From JANJTY01 sp038257155 (GTDB lineage Bacteria > Pseudomonadota > Gammaproteobacteria > Xanthomonadales > Xanthomonadaceae): a DNA stretch of 31,474 nucleotides. Position numbers and translations under genes: made by a program. The notes below the pieces were generated by a model, which saw only the letters and a list, made by a program, of their open reading frames with translations, was not told where the DNA came from and did not search any database. Location of the stretch: the NCBI GenBank assembly GCA_038257155.1, contig JBBSJP010000053.1, forward strand, positions 1 through 31,474. The letters are read 5' to 3'. This document shows positions 1 through 7,377 of the stretch, in pieces. Position 1 is the stretch's first letter, and every line of letters begins with the position of its first letter.

Positions 1-2
1 TC

Positions 3-1403
3 ATCGGTCCCGTCGTCGACGTCGAGTTCGCGCGCACCGATGTGCCGAAGATCTACGACGCGCTGAAGGTGGAGAACACCGCCATCACCCTGGAAGTGCA
101 GCAGCAGCTGGGCGACGGCGTGGTGCGTACGATCGCACTCGGCTCGACTGACGGCCTCAAGCGCAACTTGATTGCCGAAAACACCGGCCACGCGATCTCG
201 GTGCCGGTCGGCATGGGCACGCTGGGCCGGATCATGGACGTGCTGGGTCGCCCGATCGACGAGGCCGGTCCGATCAAGTCCGACACGCTGTGGGAAATCC
301 ATCGCGCGGCACCGTCCTACGAGGAACAGTCGTCCTCCACCGAATTGCTGGAAACCGGCATCAAGGTGATCGACCTGATGTGTCCGTTCGCCAAGGGCGG
401 CAAGGTCGGCCTGTTCGGTGGCGCCGGCGTGGGCAAGACCGTCAACATGATGGAACTGATCAACAACATCGCGACCGAGCACAGCGGTCTGTCGGTGTTC
501 GCGGGCGTGGGTGAGCGTACCCGCGAGGGCAACGACTTCTACCACGAGATGCAGGAATCGGGCGTCGTCAACGTGACCGAGCCGGAGAAGTCCAAGGTCG
601 CGATGGTCTACGGCCAGATGAACGAGCCGCCGGGTAACCGCCTGCGCGTGGCGCTGACCGGCCTGACCATGGCCGAGTACTTCCGCGACGAGAAAGACGC
701 CGACGGCAAGGGCCGCGACGTGCTGTTCTTCGTCGACAACATCTACCGCTACACCCTGGCCGGCACCGAGGTATCCGCGCTGCTCGGCCGCATGCCGTCG
801 GCGGTAGGCTACCAGCCCACCCTGGCCGAGGAAATGGGCGTGCTGCAGGAGCGCATCACCTCGACAAAGACCGGCTCGATCACCTCGATCCAGGCCGTCT
901 ACGTGCCTGCGGATGACCTGACCGACCCGTCGCCGGCGACCACGTTTGCGCATCTCGACGCCACTGTCGTGCTGAGCCGCAACATCGCCTCGCTGGGTAT
1001 CTACCCGGCCGTGGATCCGCTTGATTCGACCAGCCGCCAGCTGGACCCGAACGTGATCGGCAACGAGCACTACGACACCGCGCGCCGGGTGCAGTCCACC
1101 CTGCAGAAGTACAAGGAGCTGAAGGACATCATCGCGATCCTCGGCATGGACGAGTTGTCGGAAGAAGACAAGCAGGCCGTCTCGCGCGCGCGCAAGATCG
1201 AGCGCTTCTTCTCGCAGCCCTTCCACGTCGCCGAAGTCTTCACCGGCTCGCCCGGCAAGTACGTCACCCTCAAGGAAACGATCCGCGGCTTCCGCATGAT
1301 CGTCGACGGCGAGTGCGACAGCCTGCCGGAACAGGCCTTCTACATGGTCGGCGGTATCGACGAAGCCTTCGAGAAGGCCAAGAAGATGGGCGTCACAGCT
1401 TGA
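3..1403 (+). CDS. atpD: F1 ATP synthase subunit beta, 5' end outside window
   Basis: Catalytic beta subunit of the F1 head of ATP synthase, which makes ATP from ADP and phosphate on the cytoplasmic face of the inner membrane. The frame is open from base 3 and already reads IGPVVDVEF, which in family members lies about ten residues from the start, so only a short N-terminus is missing; the GTG at 42 is internal. The P-loop GGAGVGKT is at 417-440, followed by the GERTREGNDFYHEM stretch with the catalytic Glu, the Walker B segment DVLFFVDN and the SRQLDPN region. About six extra residues (around EKDADGKG) precede Walker B relative to E. coli. The gene is intact to its TGA and is followed by atpC after an unusually long 152-bp spacer. 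Confidence 0.98.
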   Translation: MGPVVDVEFARTDVPKIYDALKVENTAITLEVQQQLGDGVVRTIALGSTDGLKRNLIAENTGHAISVPVGMGTLGRIMDVLGRPIDEAGPIKSDTLWEIHRAAPSYEEQSSSTELLETGIKVIDLMCPFAKGGKVGLFGGAGVGKTVNMMELINNIATEHSGLSVFAGVGERTREGNDFYHEMQESGVVNVTEPEKSKVAMVYGQMNEPPGNRLRVALTGLTMAEYFRDEKDADGKGRDVLFFVDNIYRYTLAGTEVSALLGRMPSAVGYQPTLAEEMGVLQERITSTKTGSITSIQAVYVPADDLTDPSPATTFAHLDATVVLSRNIASLGIYPAVDPLDSTSRQLDPNVIGNEHYDTARRVQSTLQKYKELKDIIAILGMDELSEEDKQAVSRARKIERFFSQPFHVAEVFTGSPGKYVTLKETIRGFRMIVDGECDSLPEQAFYMVGGIDEAFEKAKKMGVTA

Positions 1404-1555
1404 GAGCAAGTAAGAAGTGAGGAAGTGAGTAGTCAGTAAGAGCGCGTATTTGCGCTGATACCCCAAACTGACTTTCTTACTTTCTTACTTTCTTACTCCT
1501 GACTCCTGACTCCTGACTCCTGTCTTCGTTGAGCGAGCAAAGCGAGCGAAACTGT
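1404..1555. repeat. Repeat-rich spacer between atpD and atpC
   Basis: This spacer holds three copies of the 8-mer TTTCTTAC (1473-1496) running straight into 3.7 copies of the 7-mer TCCTGAC (1497-1522). The first part (1409-1440) is a purine-rich GTAAGAAGTGAGG-type stretch roughly complementary to 1468-1497, so the two arms could pair around a central small palindrome AGCGC-GTATTT-GCGCT (1441-1456). No open frame of interest is present. Inference: a simple-sequence insertion that may form RNA structure inside the atp transcript. Confidence 0.75.
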
Positions 1556-1978
1556 ATGAGCACAATCCGTTGCGACATCGTTAGCGCCGAGGAGGAGATC
1601 TTCTCTGGCGACGTGAGTCTGGTTGTCGCCACCGGCGAGCTGGGCGAGCTCGGCATCGCGCCGCGCCATGCGCCGCTGATCACCCGGCTCAAGCCAGGGC
1701 AGGTCCGCGTGGTGATGGAGAACGGCGACGAGCAGTTCTTCTACGTCTCCGGCGGCATCCTTGAAGTGCAGCCACAGGTGGTCACCGTACTGACCGACAC
1801 CGCGATCCGCGCCAAGGATCTGGACGAGGCCGCGGTCAAGCTCGCCAAGGAAGAAGCCGAACGCGCCATCGCCAACCGCAGCGATGCAATGGAGATCGCT
1901 GAGGCGCAATCGCAACTGGCCCAGGCCATGGCCCAGCTGCAAGCGCTCGAGCGGCTGCGCAAAAATCTCAAACACTGA
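1556..1978 (+). CDS. atpC: F1 ATP synthase subunit epsilon
   Basis: Epsilon subunit of the F1 central stalk, which couples gamma rotation to catalysis and can inhibit ATP hydrolysis. The product has 140 residues, matching the family length (139 in E. coli). The N-terminal beta-sandwich begins STIRCDIVSAEEEIFSGD and contains GELGIAPRHAPLITRLKPG and the VSGGILEVQP strand; the C-terminal helical hairpin is rich in Ala, Glu and Gln (AEAQSQLAQAMAQLQALERL). The ATG at 1556 is chosen because the frame upstream of it (from a TTG at 1529) gives nine residues unlike the family. The Shine-Dalgarno sequence is weak. It is last in the atp operon and is followed by a strong terminator. Confidence 0.96.
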   Translation: MSTIRCDIVSAEEEIFSGDVSLVVATGELGELGIAPRHAPLITRLKPGQVRVVMENGDEQFFYVSGGILEVQPQVVTVLTDTAIRAKDLDEAAVKLAKEEAERAIANRSDAMEIAEAQSQLAQAMAQLQALERLRKNLKH

Positions 1979-2004
1979 ACGTTTCGCTGAACATTCGGTA
2001 GCGG

Positions 2005-2033
2005 ACGCCGGCCTTGGGCCGGCGTTTGTTTTT
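2005..2033 (+). terminator. Rho-independent terminator after atpC
   Basis: A perfect 9-bp stem ACGCCGGCC / GGCCGGCGT (2005-2013 and 2017-2025) with loop TTG is followed by TTTGTTTTT. It lies 27 bases after the atpC stop and should end the ATP synthase operon. Confidence 0.9.
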
Positions 2034-2048
2034 ATGTCGCTGGAAAGC

Positions 2049-2069
2049 GGGAACGGGGAACGGGGAACG
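2049..2069. repeat. Three tandem copies of a 7-mer GGGAACG
   Basis: Units at 2049-2055, 2056-2062 and 2063-2069 are identical. The 7-base period is the same as in the TCCTGAC array upstream of atpC, but the sequence differs. It is one of several simple repeats in the 350-bp atpC-glmU gap. Confidence 0.8.
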
Positions 2070-2096
2070 GGAGAGCCGCGCAACTGAGGCTTTGCT

Positions 2097-2119
2097 CCCC
2101 TCTCCCCTCGGGAGAGGGG
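2097..2119. repeat. GC-rich palindrome CCCCTCTCCC / GGGAGAGGGG
   Basis: A perfect 10-bp stem (2097-2106 and 2110-2119) with a 3-base loop, followed by GTGGGGGTGAGGGG. This form (CCCCTCTCCCG...GGGAGAGGGG...GTGAGGGG) recalls dispersed intergenic repeats in other proteobacteria, from memory and not checked. It lacks a T-run, so it is not a standard terminator. Confidence 0.65.
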
Positions 2120-2190
2120 TGGGGGTGAGGGGCAAATCTCGCAAGGTGTTGGAAGGCCGGCGGTGCAGATCCTCAGGCAAAGTATTCAAC

Positions 2191-2235
2191 GCGGAAGCGC
2201 GGAAGCGCGGAGATCGCGGAGGCGCGCGGAGGAAA
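2191..2235. repeat. GCGGAAGC tandem repeat tract upstream of glmU
   Basis: Two exact 8-mers GCGGAAGC (2191-2206) are followed by decaying copies based on GCGGAG up to about 2235. The remaining 2236-2328 up to glmU has no recognisable promoter or strong ribosome-binding site; the TTGACA at 2319-2324 is too close to the start codon to be the -35 of glmU. Confidence 0.65.
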
Positions 2236-2328
2236 AGCAGAAGCCGGGTGTGGATAGAGCACATCTACGACAAGGCCTGTGAAGCTCTAAACTAGCGTCA
2301 TTGCCACGACCCACGTGATTGACACTCC

Positions 2329-3696
2329 ATGACCCAACCCCTGCACGTCGTCATCCTCGCCGCCGGCGAGGGCAAGCGCATGAAGTCGTCCCTGCCCAAA
2401 GTGCTGCAGCCGATTGCCGCGCGGCCAATGCTGGGGCATGTGATTGATGCGGCGCGGGCTTTGGAGCCGGAAGCGATCCACGTGGTGTTTGGCCACGGCG
2501 GTGATGCGGTGCGCCAGGCCTTTGTTGCACAGGAAGATCTGCAGTGGTCCGAGCAGGCCGAGCAGCGCGGCACCGGCCACGCTGTGGCCCAGGCTCTGCC
2601 GAAGATTCCCGATTTGGCTCGCGTGCTGGTGCTGTACGGCGATGTGCCGTTGATCCAGACTGATACCCTGCGCGGCTTGCTGCCCGCCGATGCCGAGGCG
2701 CTCACCATGTTGAGCCTCGACCTGGACGATCCGACCGGCTACGGACGTCTGATTCTGGACGTCGAAGGCCGCGTGGCAGCCATCGTCGAGCAGCGTGACA
2801 CCAGCGCCGAGCAGCGTGCCATCCGCATCGTCAACACCGGCATCCTCGCCGCCCCATCCGACGCGCTGCACCGCTGGCTGGCGGCGGTGCGCGACGACAA
2901 TGCACAAGGCGAGTTCTATCTGACCGACATCTTCGCGCTGGCTGCTGGTGAGGGTAGGGCGGCATGGCCGGTACCCTGCGCCGACACCATGGAAGCCTTC
3001 GGCGCCAATGACCCGTGGCAACTGGCCGAACTGGAGCGCCACTATCAGCGCCGCGCCGCGCGCGACCTGGCGATGCAGGGCGCGCGCCTGCTCGATCCAA
3101 ATCGTTTTGATCTACGCGGCAGATTGCGCGTCGGTCGCGACGTCGAGATCGATATCGATGCGATCTTCGAAGGCGAAGTGGAGCTGGGCGACGGTGTGCG
3201 CATCGGGCCGTATTGCCGGATCCGCAACTCGCAACTGGCGGCCGGTACCGAGGTGCGGGCGCACTGCGATCTGGATGGCGCGGTGAGTCATGGTCCCTGC
3301 GTAATCGGTCCGTTCGCGCGTTTACGTCCGGGTACCGAGCTGGCGGCGGGTTCCCACGTCGGCAATTTCGTCGAGCTGAAGAACGCCCAACTCGCTGAGG
3401 GCGCAAAGGCCAATCACCTGAGCTACCTGGGCGACTCCAGCGTTGGCGCGCGGGCAAATATTGGCGCCGGCACCATCACCTGCAATTACGACGGGGTGAA
3501 CAAGCACCGCACCGAGATTGGTGCCGGTGCCTTCATCGGCTCGAACAGCGCGTTGGTGGCTCCGGTGCGCATCGGCGAGAACGCCACCATCGGCGCCGGA
3601 TCGGTGATCACCAAGGACGCGCCGGATGGCGAGCTGAGCCTGGGGCGAGCGCGACAAACCACCTTGCCCGGTTGGACGCGTCCAAACAAAAAGTGA
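2329..3696 (+). CDS. glmU: Bifunctional N-acetylglucosamine-1-phosphate uridyltransferase / glucosamine-1-phosphate acetyltransferase
   Basis: GlmU acetylates glucosamine-1-phosphate and then uridylates it, giving UDP-GlcNAc for peptidoglycan and lipopolysaccharide in the cytoplasm. The product has 455 residues (456 in E. coli). The uridyltransferase half (about 1-230) shows the nucleotide loop LAAGEGKRM at 10-18, Lys24, GTGHA at 81-85 and the metal-binding Asp105 in YGDVP. The C-terminal half (about 250-455) is a left-handed beta-helix of hexapeptide repeats with RLRPG at 331-335, the catalytic His363 in ANHLSYLGD and the CNYDG loop at 385-389. All key residues are present. The atpC-glmU order is common in gammaproteobacteria, but the terminator and 350-bp gap suggest separate transcription here. 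Confidence 0.97.
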   Translation: MTQPLHVVILAAGEGKRMKSSLPKVLQPIAARPMLGHVIDAARALEPEAIHVVFGHGGDAVRQAFVAQEDLQWSEQAEQRGTGHAVAQALPKIPDLARVLVLYGDVPLIQTDTLRGLLPADAEALTMLSLDLDDPTGYGRLILDVEGRVAAIVEQRDTSAEQRAIRIVNTGILAAPSDALHRWLAAVRDDNAQGEFYLTDIFALAAGEGRAAWPVPCADTMEAFGANDPWQLAELERHYQRRAARDLAMQGARLLDPNRFDLRGRLRVGRDVEIDIDAIFEGEVELGDGVRIGPYCRIRNSQLAAGTEVRAHCDLDGAVSHGPCVIGPFARLRPGTELAAGSHVGNFVELKNAQLAEGAKANHLSYLGDSSVGARANIGAGTITCNYDGVNKHRTEIGAGAFIGSNSALVAPVRIGENATIGAGSVITKDAPDGELSLGRARQTTLPGWTRPNKK

Positions 3697-3755
3697 TTGG
3701 CCTGCATCGCGAGTTGGCAATCGAGATTGAAATGTTGGAGATTGCGGCAGTGCAT

Positions 3756-3775
3756 CGGTGGGCCAAGGCCCACCG
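3756..3775. terminator. Stem-loop between convergent glmU and LOG-family gene
   Basis: A perfect 9-bp inverted repeat CGGTGGGCC / GGCCCACCG separated by AA lies 59 bases after the glmU stop and 20 bases after the stop of the converging gene. There is no T-run on either side, so a two-way attenuating hairpin or a dispersed repeat is as likely as a classical terminator. Confidence 0.5.
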
Positions 3776-3794
3776 GCATTGACCCGTCGAAACC

Positions 3795-4376
3795 TCAACC
3801 CCGAACCGCAGCGTACTCGCGCGCATTCTCCATCCACGGCGGCGTGCTGCGGATCGTGGGAATCACGTCCCCCGGCTCGCCAACCAGTGACCACATGCCA
3901 CGGTGCTGCGGGTTCATGAAGCGCTCGTCGATCACCTTGTCGAGGAAATCGACCAGCGGTCGATAGTAGCCTCCGGTGTCGAGCAGGATGATCGGATTGA
4001 AGTAGAGCCCGAGGCGCTTCAACGTGATCGCCTCGAACAGCTCCTCGAGCGTGCCACAGCCACCGGGCAGCGCCACCACCGCGTCCGAACCGGTTAGCAA
4101 GCGATGCTTGCGCTCGCGCATGTCCTCGACCAGCTCCAGGCGGGTCAGTCCCTGGTGGCCCCATTCCAGATCGGCCATGAAGCGCGGCAGGATACCGATC
4201 ACTTCACCGCCCGCAGCGAGCGCACCATCGGCCACTGCGCCCATCGATCCGGTCGAGCCGCCGCCATAGACCAACGTGCAGCCGTTGTCCGCCAGCAGAT
4301 GACCAAGCTGTCGCGCAGCGGTGTGATACGCAGGATCGCAATGGCCGCTGGATGCGGCGTAGACACAGACGCGCAC
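3795..4376 (-). CDS. LOG-family protein (TIGR00730), nucleoside 5'-monophosphate phosphoribohydrolase
   Basis: A 193-residue Rossmann-fold protein of the lysine decarboxylase-like/LOG family. Characterised members split the N-glycosidic bond of AMP or cytokinin riboside monophosphates, releasing the base and ribose 5-phosphate. The signature PGGCGTLEE is at 104-112, with the conserved Arg/Lys in MRERK (87-91) and the glycine-rich loop YGGGSTGSMG (37-46). The start is GTG at 4376, supported by GGAGAG about six bases upstream on the minus strand; no ATG lies near. It is convergent with glmU. The family is often mislabelled lysine decarboxylase. The physiological substrate cannot be read from the sequence. 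Confidence 0.9.
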   Translation of the reverse strand: MRVCVYAASSGHCDPAYHTAARQLGHLLADNGCTLVYGGGSTGSMGAVADGALAAGGEVIGILPRFMADLEWGHQGLTRLELVEDMRERKHRLLTGSDAVVALPGGCGTLEELFEAITLKRLGLYFNPIILLDTGGYYRPLVDFLDKVIDERFMNPQHRGMWSLVGEPGDVIPTIRSTPPWMENAREYAAVRG

Positions 4377-4432
4377 GAGGCACTCTCCGGACGAGGGAAA
4401 GGTCTATTGTGCAGCAGCCCGGGGGCGGGGCA

Positions 4433-4936
4433 TCAATGCCGGCTCATGCGCGAGTCAAGCAGATGAAACGCGGGTTCCGCAGGGGCGGGCAACTGCAGCA
4501 CGCCGGGCCGAATTCCGGACAGCACGCGCACCATGGTTTCAAAACCCTCGGCCAGTTGCGCGAACAGGTCGCCGTAGATGCGCCGGGCAAGGTCTCCGAC
4601 CGCGGCATAGGCGCCCTGGCCGATGTCGATGTAGTAGCGCAGCGACACCCTGCGTCGCTCGGCGAGGCGGGGAAACAGACCGCTCAGCAACAGGCAGCGG
4701 TCGCCGACATCGCGCAGTGCATCGACCCGCTGCATGCCACTGGCCTCGAACGCGTCGAGATACTCCAGCGCCATGATCCGTCGCATCAGAGCGGCGTCCT
4801 GACAATGGCGCAGCAGCGCGAAGACCAGATAGGCCTCGCGTTCCTCGTCCAGCCGCTCGCCAGTGCGCGCCTCCGACTCGCGCAGCAGGTCACGCCATAG
4901 TTCGGCAGCAGGGCCCTGCACAATGGGAGTGGTCAT
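4433..4936 (-). CDS. Conserved hypothetical helical protein
   Basis: A 167-residue protein I do not recognise by function. It has no signal peptide or membrane segment and is predicted by eye to be almost wholly alpha-helical, rich in Arg, Glu, Ala and Leu (RDLLRESEARTGERLDEERE; RVSLRYYIDIGQGAYAAVGDL), so it is probably cytoplasmic. The ATG at 4936 has GGAGA eight bases upstream, supporting the start. It is divergent from the cyclic-nucleotide-binding/rhodanese gene across a gap of 191 bp, which contains a small inverted repeat (GCATCG/CGATGC, 5027-5042), and has the same direction as the LOG-family gene 56 bp downstream. Shared regulation with either neighbour is possible but not shown. Confidence 0.75.
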   Translation of the reverse strand: MTTPIVQGPAAELWRDLLRESEARTGERLDEEREAYLVFALLRHCQDAALMRRIMALEYLDAFEASGMQRVDALRDVGDRCLLLSGLFPRLAERRRVSLRYYIDIGQGAYAAVGDLARRIYGDLFAQLAEGFETMVRVLSGIRPGVLQLPAPAEPAFHLLDSRMSRH

Positions 4937-5127
4937 CCGGGAAGTCTCCGCTCTGCGACGCTGGCAACAACTTAGCGCGCCCGCTGCGATGGTTTAAGTC
5001 AGCACTCCGGGCGCATGGCTGCCAGCGCATCGCCAGCGATGCCCGCAAAGCTCTCGCACATGGTTAGAATTGACCAAGGGGCGTGCTTCCAGCCGTCTGG
5101 ATCCAAGAGCATGGAATACACTGCACC

Positions 5128-6162
5128 ATGGTGAGCGCGTCCAGTTTCCGCCGCTTTGTTCCCACCAGCTCACTGCACCCCAGTGACTGGACCGAACTTG
5201 CCAAGGCGTCCTACGTCGCAAACTTCAAGCCGGGTCAGGTCCTCTTTCATCGCGGCGAAGCGGCACGCACCGTGGTGTTTCTGCTTGCCGGCAAGGTGGA
5301 GCTGGTATCCGAGCAGGGCGTGCGCTCGGTTCAGGCCGACACTGACGAAGCCCGCCATGCACTGGCCGAAGGGCCGCGACGAGCAGCGACCGGTACCTGC
5401 ATGCAGGCCGCCGAAGCGCTGTTTGTCGATCGCGACAAGCTGGACGTGATGCTGACCTGGGCACAGACCGGCGAAGTGGAAGTGCGTGAGTGGGATGCTG
5501 ATGACGACTGGATGAGCATCCTGTTGCGGCATCCGGCACTGCACCGCATTCCGCCGGGCAACATTGCCCAGATCCTGGCCTGCGTGGAGCAGGTTGAAGT
5601 GCTGCCGGGCGAAGTGGTGCTGCGTCAGGGCGATGCTGGTGATTACTACTACGTGGTGACGTCTGGCGAGTGCGCAGTATTGCGCGCGCCGGATTCGCAC
5701 AGCGAAGCGGTAGAGGTCGATCGGATCCGCGCCGGCGGCGGCTTTGGCGAAGAGGCACTGGTCAGTGGTGAGCCACGCAATGCCACGGTCAAGGCCGTGA
5801 GCCGCAGCCGCCTGGTGCGATTGTCAGCCGCCGATTTCCGGCGATTGCTGCAGGAGCCGATGCTGTCGCGCGTCACCCTCAAGACCGCGCCGGCCAACGC
5901 CCAATGGGTCGATGTGCGGACTACCGAGGAATTCGCGCGCGGTTCCCTGCCCGATGCATCCTGCCTGCCTCTGCGTGACGTGCGCGCCGCGGCTGGTCAG
6001 CTCGATCCGCGCCGCCCGGTGGTGGTGTTTTGCGACACCGGCAGGCGCAGTGCTTCGGCAACCTTCCTGCTCAGCGAGCGCGGCTTTACCGTCGCCTACG
6101 TTGAGGGAGGTGTCACGCCGGAGCACTTCACGGCCAGCGTCCGCGCAGGCGGCGCAGAATGA
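5128..6162 (+). CDS. Tandem cyclic-nucleotide-binding domains fused to a rhodanese
   Basis: A 344-residue protein with two CNB-like domains and a C-terminal rhodanese domain. CNB 1 (about 22-115) has the opening FKPGQVLFHRGEAARTVVFLLAGKVEL but no phosphate-binding cassette. CNB 2 (about 135-245) has PGEVVLRQGDAGDYYYVV and a full cassette, FGEEALVSGEPRNATV, with Glu208 and Arg217 placed to bind a cyclic nucleotide. The rhodanese (about 255-335) carries Cys302 in the active loop CDTGRRS, so sulfur transfer or a related reaction is plausible. There is no DNA-binding domain, so it is not a Crp-type regulator. The frame is open back to a GTG at 5083, but the ATG at 5128 is preferred because the extra 15 residues do not look domain-like. 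Ligand and substrate are unknown. Confidence 0.85.
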   Translation: MVSASSFRRFVPTSSLHPSDWTELAKASYVANFKPGQVLFHRGEAARTVVFLLAGKVELVSEQGVRSVQADTDEARHALAEGPRRAATGTCMQAAEALFVDRDKLDVMLTWAQTGEVEVREWDADDDWMSILLRHPALHRIPPGNIAQILACVEQVEVLPGEVVLRQGDAGDYYYVVTSGECAVLRAPDSHSEAVEVDRIRAGGGFGEEALVSGEPRNATVKAVSRSRLVRLSAADFRRLLQEPMLSRVTLKTAPANAQWVDVRTTEEFARGSLPDASCLPLRDVRAAAGQLDPRRPVVVFCDTGRRSASATFLLSERGFTVAYVEGGVTPEHFTASVRAGGAE

Positions 6163-6163
6163 A

Positions 6164-6192
6164 AAACGCCGGCACGTGGCCGGCGTTTCTTT
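6164..6192. terminator. Two-way terminator between CNB-rhodanese gene and fba
   Basis: A 10-bp stem AAACGCCGGC / GCCGGCGTTT (6164-6173 and 6179-6188) with loop ACGTG is followed on the plus strand by TTTCTTTC and preceded by A-rich sequence, giving a usable T-run on both strands. It begins two bases after the plus-strand stop codon and 23 bases beyond the stop of the converging aldolase gene. Confidence 0.88.
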
Positions 6193-6214
6193 CAAACCAG
6201 GGCTGCGAGCCCGA

Positions 6215-7219
6215 TCAGCCTTTCCACTTGCCCAGTGCGGCGAGGCCATTGTCGCGCGCGCGCGCAGCGACGGTCTTCTGCGCCTCGGCGACGTTGGCGG
6301 CCGGGTCCTTGCCCCAGTGCTTGAGGGCTGCCGACTGCATGGCACGGCCGTAGGAAAACGACAGCGGCCAGGGCAGCGCGCCGGTCTGGTTCATGGCATT
6401 GAGGTGTGCGGTGGCAGCGGCGTCGCTCTGTCCACCGGACAGGAACACGATGCCGGTCAGACAGGCCGGCACGGCTGACTTCAGGCAGCGCAGGGTGGCA
6501 GCGGCAACTTCCTCGACGCTGACCTGCTCGGTGCAGTCCTTGCCGGGCACGACCATCGACGCCTTCAGGATGGTGCCTTCCAGCATCACGTTGTGCTCGT
6601 ACAGCGCGCCGAACAGCGAACGCAGCACCACTTCGGTGACGTCATAGCTGACTTCGATGTCGTGGTCGCCATCCATCAGCACTTCGGGTTCGACCATCGG
6701 CACCAGGCCCACTTCCTGGCACAGCGCCGCATAGCGTGCCAGCGCGTGGCTGTTGGATTCGATGCAGGTGCCGGACGGCGTGTCCTCGCCGATCTTGATC
6801 ACTGCGCGCCACTTGGCGAAGCGGGCGCCCAGCGCGTAGTACTCCTTGAGCCGATCGCGCAGGCCGTCGAGGCCCTCGGTAATCACCTCGTCGGGAAAGC
6901 CGGCGAGCGGCTGCGTGCCCTTGTCGACCTTGATGCCCGGGATGATGCCGGCCTTCTTCATCACATCCACGAACGAAACACCGGCCTTGGTCTTCTGGCG
7001 CAGGGTTTCGTCGTACAGGATCGCGCCGGAGATGTGCTCGCCCAGACCTGGCGTGGTGAGCAGCATGTCGCGGTAGGCGCGGCGATTCTCTTCCGTGCAC
7101 TCGACGTTGACGGTATCGAAACGCTTCTTGATGGTGGCGTTCGACTCGTCGATCGCGATGATGCCGCGGCCAGGCGCAACCATTGCGCGGGCGGTTTCTT
7201 CCAGCTGTTCGATGCTCAT
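6215..7219 (-). CDS. Class I fructose-bisphosphate aldolase
   Basis: Cleaves fructose 1,6-bisphosphate to dihydroxyacetone phosphate and glyceraldehyde 3-phosphate (reversible) through a Schiff base, in cytoplasmic glycolysis and gluconeogenesis. The product has 334 residues. Family marks are GRGIIAIDES (18-26, active-site Asp), GIKVDKG (95-101), AKWRAV (135-140), VEPEVL (176-181) and the Schiff-base Lys219 in EGTILKASM. It is unrelated to the metal-dependent class II enzyme of most bacteria. The ATG at 7219 has GGAG eight bases upstream; an open extension to 7270 lacks support. It stands alone, 158 bp downstream of the protease gene on the same strand, with a terminator between them. Confidence 0.95.
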   Translation of the reverse strand: MSIEQLEETARAMVAPGRGIIAIDESNATIKKRFDTVNVECTEENRRAYRDMLLTTPGLGEHISGAILYDETLRQKTKAGVSFVDVMKKAGIIPGIKVDKGTQPLAGFPDEVITEGLDGLRDRLKEYYALGARFAKWRAVIKIGEDTPSGTCIESNSHALARYAALCQEVGLVPMVEPEVLMDGDHDIEVSYDVTEVVLRSLFGALYEHNVMLEGTILKASMVVPGKDCTEQVSVEEVAAATLRCLKSAVPACLTGIVFLSGGQSDAAATAHLNAMNQTGALPWPLSFSYGRAMQSAALKHWGKDPAANVAEAQKTVAARARDNGLAALGKWKG

Positions 7220-7324
7220 GTGGGCTCCGGTGAGTGGTGTGACGCAGGACGCCGTGGCGCTAGCCGCCAATTATAGCGGCTTCGTGAAGGCGAAGACCTT
7301 GGCCCGGTTTCCTGGCCCGCAAAG

Positions 7325-7354
7325 CACGACAGCCGCCCAAAGGCGGCTGTCGTG
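7325..7354 (-). terminator. Strong stem-loop after the protease gene
   Basis: A perfect 13-bp stem CACGACAGCCGCC / GGCGGCTGTCGTG with a 4-base loop lies 23 bases after the protease stop on the minus strand. Only a short T-containing stretch follows. It separates the protease from the aldolase. Confidence 0.8.
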
Positions 7355-7377
7355 GCAACCTACTGGTGCTGGAGCTT

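Noticed and set aside
42..44. GTG as the start of atpD
   Set aside because: The frame continues upstream to the window edge with conserved beta-subunit sequence, so the true start lies before base 1.
1493..2083. 196-codon open frame on the minus strand across atpC
   Set aside because: It is antisense to atpC and runs through the terminator and repeat tracts.
2319..2324. TTGACA as a -35 element for glmU
   Set aside because: It ends only four bases before the glmU start codon, leaving no room for a -10 and transcription start.
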